This document shows, piece after piece, positions 46,555 to 57,968 of a stretch of DNA of 64,000 nucleotides (its first letter is position 1; each line of letters begins with the position of its first letter). This stretch comes from Rotaria sordida. Lineage: Eukaryota > Rotifera > Eurotatoria > Philodinida > Philodinidae. The notes beneath the pieces are model-generated. The model was not told the origin of the DNA and did not search any database. It saw nothing but the letters and a program-made list of their open reading frames with translations. A program made the translations under genes and the position numbers. Location: assembly GCA_905250125.1 (NCBI GenBank), contig CAJNOL010000069.1, positions 124,001-188,000 of the forward strand. The letters run 5' to 3'.

Positions 46555-48136
46555 TATTTGTCTTTTAATTAGATTTTTCCAAACATGATATTTCATAAGA
46601 AGAAAGCAGATAGAATAGACAACTTAAACAGAGAAGTGCCTTGAAGAATGTAGCGAATCTCACTACCAACTGTCAACAAATGAAGCGGAGATTAATAAAC
46701 AGACTTCGCACAAAAGCGGACGTCAACTTTAGGCGAAATTCATTTCGAAGATTCGTCTTATTGAAAAATATTCCGAAACAAGTCTGGTACGAAACTCCAT
46801 CTAAACAACGCCATGATGTTCGGCGTGTTTGATAACCTATGTATGGAGTATTTTTGGCACTACTGCCTGACTTCGGAATGGAATCGGTACTTTTACGAAG
46901 AATGCTTATAATTTTTGAGCCGTATGAGATGGAGATCTCCGGCTACTCTAGAATTGTAGATCTTGAGCTGAGCTATCGATCTGACTATTTGAAAATAAAA
47001 CTCAGCGTACTATTAGGAAACAAGAACATCGTGGAGATTGCAGAAAAATATATACTATGTAAAATTTTATATGTAGGTCTGATATTTGGTACTACTAAGT
47101 GCATTGCTATGCTCTATCGAACGATAAAAATCGTAAATCTCTATAACGTTTCCTTCAAAAGTTATAGGCATTTGTTCGGACCGCCTTATTTTCAAAAATG
47201 GATACTACTACGTTTCTGGTTTAATTGGAATTAGTAATATCTATTCTTGGACATCGAGACGTTACGATCTAAAGATCTAGCCAATACAAATTGGTTTGAT
47301 CCCAATTAGACCGCTTCGAGAGAGTGCATTCTTAAACATCAATTAATTTCTCAATGTGTTCTCGAAGAAGAACTAATCGAAGAATAACCTAGAATAAAAG
47401 AGCATGAACATAACTCAAATGTGCGGTAAAGTTCTAAACTATTGATTCTTATAGAGCACACGTTATATAAATGAGAACTATTCATTGATGAGAAGAAAAA
47501 TAATTATCTTCGGCTCTTATCATACGAGCTAAGAGTTACAGAAAAACTATATCTAACAATCTTATAATCTGATCTGTAAAAGTCATCGTATTTTTCATAG
47601 AACAGTTTCGATCAATTTTATACTAATATTAATATTCAACAAAATTTTTCTTCAATAATATTCGCCTATTTTTATGCATTTTGAATAATATTTGAATGTC
47701 ATTCTTCATTTTCAATAATTCTTGACTCCACTAAAGCAATACTGGTATAACCGAGTTTTTTTAAAATTAATCTTAAGATCTAATTTCTTCTGTTTTTCAA
47801 AAACTTTACTCTGGAAAAGTATTTCGTGAAATGCATTCAAACTTGTTAAAAGTGAACCTATTAATGCAAAAAAGAAACAAACATTTTATATCTTAATCAT
47901 GGCATAAAGACAGATGGTTTTTTTAGTTAATCTCCATGAGCCATAAATAATCTGGAGAAAAATTTAAATTTTCTCCAAAAGATTTTAGACAACTAACGAT
48001 CATTGTTAATAAATCTCTATATGATACTTACAAAATGGATATAATATGGAGTTTTTAACATGTATTTGTAGTTCTCGTAACTTTTTAGTTAACGGGAAAA
48101 AATACTTTCATTAACAGAAATCATTTTATCAATTTA

Positions 48137-48310
48137 TTTAACTTTACCATCACATTGAGTTACAGTACCACCGATCAATTGCAATTTACCAGTGATATTA
48201 TCGAAATTGGCGATATCTGTAAAAACAAAAAAAAAAGGAAAGAGTGACGACATGGGATGCTATTGTATTTCTCAAATACCCGTCATGAATAGACATCTGT
48301 CGAACATAAC
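48137..48310 (-). CDS. Possible two-exon micro-ORF, unrecognised
   Basis: A minus-strand exon from 48137 to about 48219 encodes an open stretch DIANFDNITGKLQLIGG, then TVTQCDGKVK and a stop. It is preceded by a good acceptor (TGTTTTTACAG). A GT donor about 63 bp upstream would join it in phase to a short exon containing ATG (MFDRCLFMT or MT). The total would be 29-36 residues. Intron length and splice signals are typical of the window, but nothing else supports expression. Confidence 0.25.
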
Positions 48311-48637
48311 ATATATAGGTCAAAGCTATTGAAAAAATGAAGGTTGATGATTCACTAGATAGATTTTTCTTGATTTTTTTCTTTCTTTAGATTTTGTCTT
48401 TTTGAGTCTTTCATATTGATCAATAAGGTTTCTAAAATGAAAACAAAACCCTTATACTGTTAGCTTTTCATTTTCTATCTTTTGCACATAGATATTTACT
48501 TTTAATGTTTATTTTTTAACTTCACTTTATCTGTTCTCTTTCTATTTCTACTAAACAATGTATCTATATGTTGTATTGAAGGTAAGTCAATAGTTTATTT
48601 TATCAAAATAGAAAGTTGTTTAAAAGTATACCCAACA

Positions 48638-49429
48638 ATGTCAATAAATGATACCGAGTTATCATCAACGTCAGTTTTTCAATCAGATGTTTGGCTATTT
48701 AGTATTTATACAATTGCTACATTTGAATTCGTTTTTTGGTTATGTAATAGTTTTTTAATTTGTATTGAATTATTTGATTTTCCATCTATTGATAAATATC
48801 GTATACAGAAACGTAAGAAAAAATTACGTTTTCAACCTCATATTACACAATTAATTATAAAACAAACAATTCGTCATCAAATATCAATTATTCTTCTTAC
48901 ACCATTACTTTATTATATTATAAATTATTTCGGTCATCTCGATATACGAGGACCTCGACCATCATGGTTGACAATAATTTATCAACTTGTTCTTTTCATT
49001 CTTTCAGAAGATGCTATCTTCTTTTGGACACATTATTTATTGCATACACCATGGTTATATAAAAATGTACATAAAAAACATCATATTTTTAAACAACCAA
49101 CAGGTGTAGTTTCTGTTTTAAGTGATCCTATTGAAGGTTTACAAAATCAATTAGCTATTTGGTTTATGCCTGTTCTATTAAAAGAAAAACACATGTTTAC
49201 ATTATGCATTTGGATTGCTATACGAGTTTATCAAACAGTTAATGCACATTCAGGTTATAATTTACCCTATGTTAGTACACAATATTGGTTACCATGGATT
49301 ATGTCTGGCGCTTTAGCACATGATTTTCATCATGAACATGGTAAATGGAATTATGGATCATTTTTTAACATTTGGGATCGATTGATGGGTACACATCGAC
49401 TTTCGACAACTACTAAACGAACTAATTGA
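48638..49429 (+). CDS. Sterol desaturase / fatty-acid hydroxylase family membrane protein
   Basis: Diiron membrane oxygenase, 263 residues, single exon. The histidine clusters are all present: HYLLH (HX3H), HKKHH (HX2HH) and, near the C-terminus, HDFHHEH (HX2HH form). Four or so hydrophobic segments lie around them (SIYTIATFEFVFWLCNSF, ISIILLTPLLYYIINYF, LTIIYQLVLFILSEDAIFF, LCIWIAIRVYQ). The family acts in the endoplasmic reticulum on sterols, fatty acids or sphingoid bases; which substrate cannot be told. Lack of introns in a window where other genes have many is notable. Confidence 0.9.
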   Translation: MSINDTELSSTSVFQSDVWLFSIYTIATFEFVFWLCNSFLICIELFDFPSIDKYRIQKRKKKLRFQPHITQLIIKQTIRHQISIILLTPLLYYIINYFGHLDIRGPRPSWLTIIYQLVLFILSEDAIFFWTHYLLHTPWLYKNVHKKHHIFKQPTGVVSVLSDPIEGLQNQLAIWFMPVLLKEKHMFTLCIWIAIRVYQTVNAHSGYNLPYVSTQYWLPWIMSGALAHDFHHEHGKWNYGSFFNIWDRLMGTHRLSTTTKRTN

Positions 49430-50286
49430 TAAGAAAAATAATGTATCAAGTAGCCTTCAATAGTTTATTGAAGACATATGAGAAAAGAAGAATGAAAGAA
49501 AGAAAGAAAAAATGAAAAAGATCTACTAGCATATGATCAACTATTTGAGAAATGCTTGATTGATGAGAATTTGAATGTGCACATATACACAAGCTTGTAT
49601 TAACATTTAATCATTTATCGTACTATAGATATGTGCTCTTCTTTCTCACTGGAATTCTCATGTATGTGTAAAATATTAAAGAAGCAAAATGTCTACTCGA
49701 GCACATATACATATAGAAGAGGCGGTAAATGCAATGATGGTAGTATTTACCCGACTCTTATCGCTATTGTTGTTGCTATTGATGTCGCGTATCAATCGCA
49801 ACGGAAAATGGCAAAGAATGAATTTTCGTATTCCTTTGCTCTCCTTCCTTTTTTTTTCTTCGTTTTACTCTTACCAGTCTTCAAACATGAGTTACATACA
49901 CAAAAAAGAAGAAATTATGTTTTTGGACAGCAAAAATAGTTTGTTCTCGTTGGTAAGTAAAAGAAAAATAATCAAAAAACGAAATTATTATGTATATATT
50001 TACTTGACATAATGATCGTCTATTTTCAATCTAATCCTCTCGTATTCTTGCGAATCAATTTCATTTATTTCTTATTCACCTAGTGGCACTCTAGAGAATC
50101 ATATTCGATGATTCATTCATATATATCAAATGCTCATCAATTTTTTGCTAAAAAAATCATTATATTGCTGACTCAGATAGATTGAAAAATATTTTTAAGC
50201 ATGATTTTATTAATTCAAATTTTCTAGATATATATATATATATATTCCCATTTAAAAATCTATTTCAAACTATTTTCTTTATCAAA
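49430..50286. other. Intergenic, 0.86 kb
   Basis: Between the hydroxylase stop and the plastin start. The overlapping + strand frames at 49631-50012 lack family features. An (AT)n run at about 50228-50244 lies just upstream of the plastin ATG. Confidence 0.5.
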
Positions 50287-53200
50287 ATGTCATTTACAAA
50301 TTATCGAAATACAAATACAAATCGATCACAAAATACAAACGATGAGACTTCAAAAGATCTTAAGTCTAATATTCGTGAAAGTCGTTGGATTCAACCTGAA
50401 CAATGGCAATCACCTGAAATTCAAGAAAAATTTGATAAGGTAAAAAATATTATTTTTCAAAAGAAGTAAAACAAATTTTTCATAGTTTTTTTCTATTATT
50501 TTATAGGGTTCCATTGATTTCTCTGAAGTACATAGTTTACTTCAACAATTAGGTATTAAAGTTCAAAAATTTGAATTAAACAGAATTCTTGAAAAACATG
50601 ATCGAAATAAAGATCAACAATTGAATAAAGAAGAATTTGAAGATGTAAAAAGAAAAAAAAAATACTAAAGAATAATTCTTTTTAATCAATAGGCTATTTT
50701 AAATATTTATAGCTCTATTTAAAATTACGTGCTGAAAAAGATCCTGGTAGTACATGGAGTCGAACAGTTAAATCAACAGCTGGTAGTATCGATCGATTTG
50801 TTACTACACGACGTGATACAACAGATGATACAGATTCAACATCATCAGCTGTTGAACAACAACAAGAAGCATCAGGCCCATACCATAGTGTATTAGTTGA
50901 AGAACGTGTATGGACATCTAATTGGCTTAATCAGTATGTATTGATTAATATTCAATTGATAAATATTATTCTTATATTTTTCTATAGACTTCTTGCCGAT
51001 GATGTTCATTTAAATTTACGTGCTAATCCTATTGACTCAACTGATCCCCAAGCACTTTACAAACGATGTCAAGACGGCATATTACTTTGGTATGTATTTT
51101 CGATTCTTTGCGTAAAACAAATTGATTAATTTGATTATATAACATTTACCATTCTATTTTTGATAAACAAAACAGATTAGATGAAAAATGTGAAATTTAG
51201 TTATTTGACCTGAATTCTAGAAAGACATATCACAAATACAAAATGAAAATTTTTTCTTTTTTAGTAAATTAATCAATATTGCTGTACCTAAAACAATTGA
51301 TGAACGAGCTATAAATTTAAATTATTCAAAACAAGATATTTTTCGTCAAAGTGAAAATTTAGAACTTGGTAAGACAAAGAAAAAAAAAGCAGAAATGATT
51401 ATCTTATTTTTTATTTTTTTTATTTCTTTCTTTTTAATAAGCAATCAATTCTGCTCGTGGTATTGGTTGTAAAGTAGTTAATATTCATCCAGAAAATATT
51501 TCTAAAGCTGTACCTCATCTTGTCATGGGTCTTCTTTGGCAAATAATACGAGTAAATATTTAAAAATAATCCAAATTATTATTTAAAAAAAAATATTCTT
51601 TAATTAGATCCAATTAACCAGCGAAATTAATTTAAAACATGTCCCTGGCCTTGTATTACTCTTACGTGACGGTGAAACACCTGAAGATTTATTAAAATTA
51701 TCACCTGAAGAATTATTATTACGTTGGTTTAATTATCAACTTAAACGTTCACAATATAGTGGTAAACCAATATCGAATTTTAGTAATGATATTAAAGTAA
51801 AGTTTTTTCTTGTTTGTTGTTTTTTTTTAGTTCTCGAAAATTTTCTATTTAGAATTCTGAAGCATATACATATCTACTTAATGTTATTGCCCCAGCTAAT
51901 ACAAAACCTCCAGTAGGACTTAATCCATTAAAGGTAAAAATAAAAATCAAATAAAAACAAAAAATTTTTATCAATTAGATTTTTATTCAAACTCTTTAGT
52001 AAAATTAAAATAAATCGGTAATTTCGAATAAATCCGCATAAAAAGTTTTACAGCATGAAATTTAAATTTGTTTTTTTTTGTTTTGATCCCGTGTGGCTTT
52101 GATTTTTCGAAAATAGCAAATAAATAAATATAAATATGTGTATATATATATATATTGTTATGATATAGGAAGATGATTTACGTCGTCGAGCTGAGCTTAT
52201 GTTAAAAGAAGCGGATAAAATTAAAGCACGAGCACATATAACACCTGAAGATGTTGTTAAAGGAAATCCAAGACTTAATTTTGCGTATGTTAATTTTCAA
52301 AAAACGAAATCATTTAATATAAAATAATTCTTTTATAGTTTTGTAGCAAATTTATTTAATACATATCCAACATTAGATCTTCCAACTGAACAAGTACCAG
52401 AGCCAGGTGTTATTATTGAAGAAACTCGAGAAGAAAAAACTTATCGAAATTTTATTAATAGTCTTGGTATTGAACCACATGTGAATTATCTTTATTCTGA
52501 TCTTTGTGATGGTTTAATTATTCTTCAAGTAATATTTAATTTCTTTTCATTTTAATTTAAAGAAAAAAGAAATTTGAATTTTTTTAGCTTTATGATATAA
52601 TTCGTCCGAATACAGTTGATTGGTCAAAAATATATAAAACATTTAATGCAATTAAAGAACGTTTTCAAAAATTAAGTAAATATCTTTGAAAATGTTTTAG
52701 TCTTAAATTGATTTTTTTTTTATTGTTTTTAGATAATTGTAATTTTGCTGTTGATTATGCAGTAGAACCACTTCATTTTAAAATAACAGGTATTGGTGGT
52801 CCAGATATACTGGAAGGCAATAAAACATTAACACTTGGTCTTGTTTGGCAAATAATGCGCGCATATACATTATCAATTCTACAAAAATTAGCAAAATCAA
52901 CGACACCTATTGCTGATAAAGATATTATTAATTGGGCAAATCAAAAAGTAAAATCGAAATTTTTTTCTTGTCTTTGCAAACAAATTTTCAAATATATTTA
53001 TATTTTAGTTGAAAAATGCAAATAAAAAAACAGTGTTAACAAATTTTCATGATCAAGCATTAAGTGATTCAATGCTTATTTGTGATTTAATTGATGCAAT
53101 TAAACCAGGTTCAATTCAATATAATTTATTAAAAACATCTGGAACACCAGAAGTATATTAATTAAAATTTTTTTATTAAAATTTTTATCATCTGTTTTTT

Positions 53201-53379
53201 TTTTTGTTAATAAATTTTAGGCTAAAATGGATAATGCTTTATATGCTATATCAATGGCACGAAAAATTGGCGCACGTATTTATGCATTACCAGATGATAT
53301 TGTTGAAACGAAACAAAAAATGCTTTTAACAGTTTTTGCTTGTCTTATGGCAAGTGATATGAACGTAGTAAAAAGTTAA
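50287..53379 (+). CDS. PLS: Plastin/fimbrin, actin-bundling protein
   Basis: Cross-links actin filaments through two tandem actin-binding domains, each of two CH domains. The N-terminal EF-hand region has one intact loop ([14 protein letters not shown]). All four CH domains can be followed: [140 protein letters not shown], and near the end [17 protein letters not shown] with [14 protein letters not shown]. About 14 short introns. The ATG at 50287 is preferred to the in-frame one at 50182 because the extra residues look like 5' UTR. Confidence 0.95.
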
Positions 53380-53897
53380 TTTGTCATTTTATGAAAAACA
53401 TTTTCTTTTCTTTCATTCATCCATCTATTTTTTATGCTGTCTCAAACGAAGGATTCTTTTCTTTTTTTGTTTTTTTTTAAAATACTTTTATTCTTATTAC
53501 TATTCTGATCATTTTTATTATTATTATTATTATTATTATGATTATTATTATTGTTTTTGTGAGGTGTGTATATAAAAGAGGAAATCGAATTTTCTTTTTT
53601 GCTTTTAGAATTAAATTGACTAAACACAAGCCAGCTTTATATTCTAACATTTTGGATAACCTTTTCCTTTCTTTTTTTTTTTTATTATCATACAAGCTAT
53701 TATAAAATACCGTGAAAAACAAAATAAATAAATATCAGAACGAAGAAAAATATATTGACAACGTTTTCTTTTTCATATTTTACTCGTCAAAATATAATGA
53801 TAATATTATACTCGTTAGGTAAGGTGTATACCTTGATGTCATGATTATATCTTGTTTATTTCATATTTTTGATCATAGATGATATAATATAGGAGTA
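53380..53897. other. Intergenic, 0.5 kb, with TTA microsatellite
   Basis: Between plastin and the PL8-like gene. A (TTA/TTAT)n run lies at about 53514-53553. No gene seen. Confidence 0.55.
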
Positions 53898-56800
53898 ATG
53901 AGCGACGATATACAATATTGGCATGCAACAGATGGAGAAGTAACTGTATCAACAGAACGTTTTAAGCATGGTACATCAAGTTTGAAATGGGAATGGTCAT
54001 CATCATCATCAGCATTGACTTATACCAATCCTGAAGCTTTTCGTTCGATAAAATGGGCAACTAATGTATGTTTTGCTTTTTGGCTTTTCAATAATCAACA
54101 ATCAAAAGTCGATGAAAATGCTCCTCAACAACCACTATATGTAGAATTTTTAACTGCAACATCTAGTGAACCAATTGCACGTCTTTGGTATCATGTTAAT
54201 TTCTATGGATGGCGTCCATTAGGTTTACGTTATGCTCTTTTATCTAAATTTAAAAATAATTTAAATCGTATACATGGTATTCGTTTTTGTCCACCAACAA
54301 ATACTCCTAATGGTGTTTATTTTATAAATGGTATTACATTTGATTATAAACATACAATTGGACCACAAGATGATTATCAACAACCATGGGCAACACCTGA
54401 AAATATAAAACGATTAAATGATGATCCATCCAAATGGTTATTTAATACAAATAATTTTTTTTATAATCGATCATGGTTAGAAGAACAACAAGTACATCCA
54501 TCTGATGATGATGTTAATAAATTAAAAGATCGATGGCTTGAAAGTTTACCATATGGAACATGGTAATACATTTTTAATATTCTTATTTTTAAAAGAAAAA
54601 AACAAGCCATTTTTTAACATTTTTATTTTCTATAGGTCTCCAAGTACAAAACCAGAACCATTTAGTAAATTACAAAAATTAGCAGAAACATATGGAATTA
54701 AACCGAATACAATTTCAAATGTACCATTAGGTAAAGGTGGATTTTATTCACCAACAAATGCATTAGATATTCAACCATTCCTATTGGGTCCATTAAAACG
54801 AACTGCAACAACATATCAATGTTATCGATATAATCGTAGTTTTGAAAGTGCAGAAGGTCAAAATGTATGGACATTATTACTTCAATTATGTGATTATTTA
54901 TTAGAACAAGGATGGGCTGAAGGAAATGGAAATATGGAAGGAAATTTAGATATTGGTAAGAGAAAACAAAAAGATTAACTAATCTTTTTATATTTAAAAA
55001 AAATACTAATGAACTATTTAAGGATATGAAATACGAAATTTTCCAATGTGTCTTACATATATTCGTAATGAATTAGATGAAGTTGATCGTTTACAATCAA
55101 TGCTTACATCAGCTATATGGATTATGTATGGTCATTTACTTACTGAACAACAAACATCGACAATGAATACAGATATTATTCATAATTATCTTACAAATGT
55201 TGTACGTGAGATTTAAACTATTGTTTGATCTTTCATTAATTGTTTTTTTCTAAATAAATAAATAAATAAATAAATAAATATTAATTTTTTTTAGTCTCGT
55301 CTTATTGTTTGTTTGTCAGATCAAAATGAAATTATTCGACGTATTATTGCATTGCGATACACATTGAGTTATTGTTTTGAAAATCGTATTCATGAACCAC
55401 TTGCTTTAGGTAAATGAATAATTCTATTAATTCTTTTTTTAAATTGTTTTAAATTTATAGATGGAACTGTACATCATCATTGGATGTGTCATTATGAATA
55501 TGCTTCTTATGCATTACCTGATATAGTGAAATTTGTATCATCTATGAATGATACTGAACTTCGTTTTTCGGATAATATTCGTCGTATTCTTCGACGTTGT
55601 ATTTATACTCTAGATTTTTGTCTTATTGAAAATGAAAAAATACCACCAAATCTCAATGCTCGAGCTGGTGAGAAAATCATATTTTGTGGAATGAAAAAGA
55701 AAAATAATAATAAATTTTCTATTTTAGGAGACTTTGTTACATGTAATGGTCTTAATATGACTAAAAAATGCGTATGTATTTGTAATCAAGGTCAACCTTA
55801 TGATCCATTTTTTGCTGGATTACTTGTTACCATGTGTCCAAAAAATGATAAAAGTGTTATGACATATCTTAATGAGTAAGTAGATAGATTTTAATCTATA
55901 TTCATCTTAAATTTGAATTTATTCGATTTATTACATAAACGTTAGAATGAGATTTATTACATATTGGATATCATAAAGTGAATGGAATATTATCTAAGCT
56001 TTCTCTAGTGACGAGTCTAAGATTTCAATGAAGAAAGAGTACTTTGTCAGAGGAGATCATAATAAAAAAAAATCTGTTTTTAAAACCCATTCGATATACC
56101 ACAAGTTTGTTTTCTTCTTGTTTATTTTGAAAAAAATTAAATAACCTGTTTTAAAGAAGGCCAACCCTCCCTCTACACCTCAATAAATTAAAATATTTTT
56201 TTTCTGATTTATACTTCCAATTTTAAAATGTTTTAAGTTAAATTTTTTATTCCTTTAACTATTTAGTGGTATTGAACCAGTTCCACTTGAAGGTCATTTG
56301 ACTCTCAATTCAACAGCTGCTTGTGTTCATCGACGTTCAAATTTTTATGCAAGTATTGTTGGTATGGGTAAAAATCGACGTGGTCTTGAAATATATGGTA
56401 AAATAAACAAATTCTTGATTAAATCATTACAAATAAACCTTTTATTCTTCATCTAGGTTGGTTAGAAGATGCAAATAATTATGGTGAATATGTTCGTAAT
56501 TGTTCTATATTTATTGCACCAGCTGATGAACAAGGTGTAATCGAATATTCTAATGCTGGTTGTGTTTATCCAGGTTGGCAATGGTCACATTGGTTAGTTT
56601 GAAATATTTTTGTAAAGTATATCTTTTCTTTTTTTTATTTTTTCAATGAATATTATAGGCCTGGTACAACATGTTTACTTAAACCACGTTCAGAATTATT
56701 TGAAGGTTATTGTAATTTAACAGCAAAAAATTGGTTAGCTGGTGGTACATCAATATCAGGTCGAGATGGAATGTTTAGTAATGATTTCTTTGTTTGGGAT

Positions 56801-57793
56801 GTTGCATTTCGTCGTTCAATGTATTGTTTTGATAATCGTATTACAGTTTTAACAACAAATATAAAATTATTACAACGAGCAAAACGACCTGTTATAACAA
56901 CATTATTTCAATCAAATTTTTCTAATTTAGAAAACTTTGAACATACATCATTTATATTAAATAATGATGAAAAAATAAGTGAATTTCCATATGAAAAAAT
57001 CTTTGAAAATAATGATTTAGATGTCATAACTGATCATCGAAATATAACATATTATTTACATTCAAATGAAAATTCAAATCAATCATATCGTATTACATTA
57101 AAACGTTCTGAACAAGAAATGATTTATGTTAATCAATATTTTTTAATTGATCCAAAACAAAATCCAATAATTGATATAAAAACAAAAAAATTTCGAGAAC
57201 CAAATTATGCAGATAATGAAAAATATTTTAAAACTACAAAAGATAAATATGGTCTTGGATATATTGAACATTTAAATGTTGATGATGGTACAGCTTCATT
57301 TGTTTATACAATTCTTATTGGACATGAACAATTAAATGAATGGATAGAAGAATTTTCACATTCATCGCGAGATCCTTGGTCATCACCAGATTTAAGTGAT
57401 TTACCACCTTCACTTATTTTATCGAAAAGTGATGATACACATATTTTTTATGATCGAGCTACTGATACAACATGTTATACATGTTATTCAAAAGATCGTT
57501 TAGAAGTTAATATTGGTCTTGTTCAATCATTTGGACAACCATGCATGGCAATGGTACGTGGTCGTGGACCAGGTGCAATTACAATTAGTATTGCAACAAC
57601 TGATTTTACGCTCAATACACCAATGTGGATGGTGCTCAAAGGTAAATGGACTGGTGCTGAATTAATGTGTGATGATGAAAATGGTTGTGTTTATGTAAGA
57701 ACAGAATTGATCGATGATGGTAATACAAAAGTAACTGTTTGGCAACGAATCTATATGCCTGTTGAATTTCAAATAACTCAATCATATGATTAG
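53898..57793 (+). CDS. Polysaccharide lyase family 8, chondroitin-ABC-lyase-like
   Basis: About 1,010 residues in nine or so exons: 53898-54562, 54636-54955, 55023-55201, 55295-55409, 55461-55667, 55728-55874, 56267-56397, 56457-56592, 56659-57793. The layout follows bacterial chondroitinase ABC. The N-terminal jelly-roll has HGTSSLKWEW and VNFYGWRPLGLRY. A helical catalytic toroid includes DGTVHHHWMCHYEYASY. The central and C-terminal beta sandwiches hold YPGWQWSHWPGTTCLLKP, AGGTSISGRDGMFSNDFF, TTLFQSNFSN and GYIEHLNVDDGTASFVYTI. No signal peptide is evident at the chosen ATG, and an in-frame stop lies just upstream. The family is bacterial in the main, so horizontal acquisition followed by intron gain is likely. 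Whether it is active is doubtful: the equivalent of the catalytic Glu in SSLEGQ of the bacterial enzyme appears to be missing. Confidence 0.8.
55251..55281 (+). repeat. (TAAA)n microsatellite in a PL8-gene intron
   Basis: About seven to eight tetranucleotide copies just upstream of the splice acceptor at 55294. Confidence 0.9.
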
Positions 57794-57968
57794 ATTTTAG
57801 TGAACAGAATCTCATTTAATTCTAGAGCTTTTTTTATATTTAATATTTTTTACATTAGAAATTTTCTTTTTAATAATTATTTATTCTTTAATAAATATAT
57901 AATTGTTTTTATGGAGATTTTATTTTAATTAAAAATATAAAATAAATTCGTATAGAATAAATTTAGAT

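Larger units (their letters stand above)
40155..48637. other. Gene-poor, repeat-rich 8.5-kb interval
   Basis: No convincing multi-exon gene. It holds a GTATACG-rich degenerate repeat (about 41330-41540), a ~69-bp tandem array (about 42310-43660) split by a near-perfect palindrome, a second palindrome (43868-44143), a GC-richer zone with partial inverted repeats (about 44410-45050), a CCTTACCC-type minisatellite (about 45780-46120), a short acidic frame near 46390-46551, and a possible micro-ORF at 48137-48310. The 131-codon frame at 46839-47234 has no family features. Confidence 0.6.

Noticed and set aside
46839-47234. 131-codon plus-strand frame
   Set aside because: It has a few plausible stretches, but no recognised domain, no joining exon and lies in degenerate repeat-rich DNA. 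Kept out of the gene list.
49631-50012. Two overlapping plus-strand frames of about 100 codons
   Set aside because: Intergenic, Phe/Ser-rich translation of T/C runs, no splice partner.
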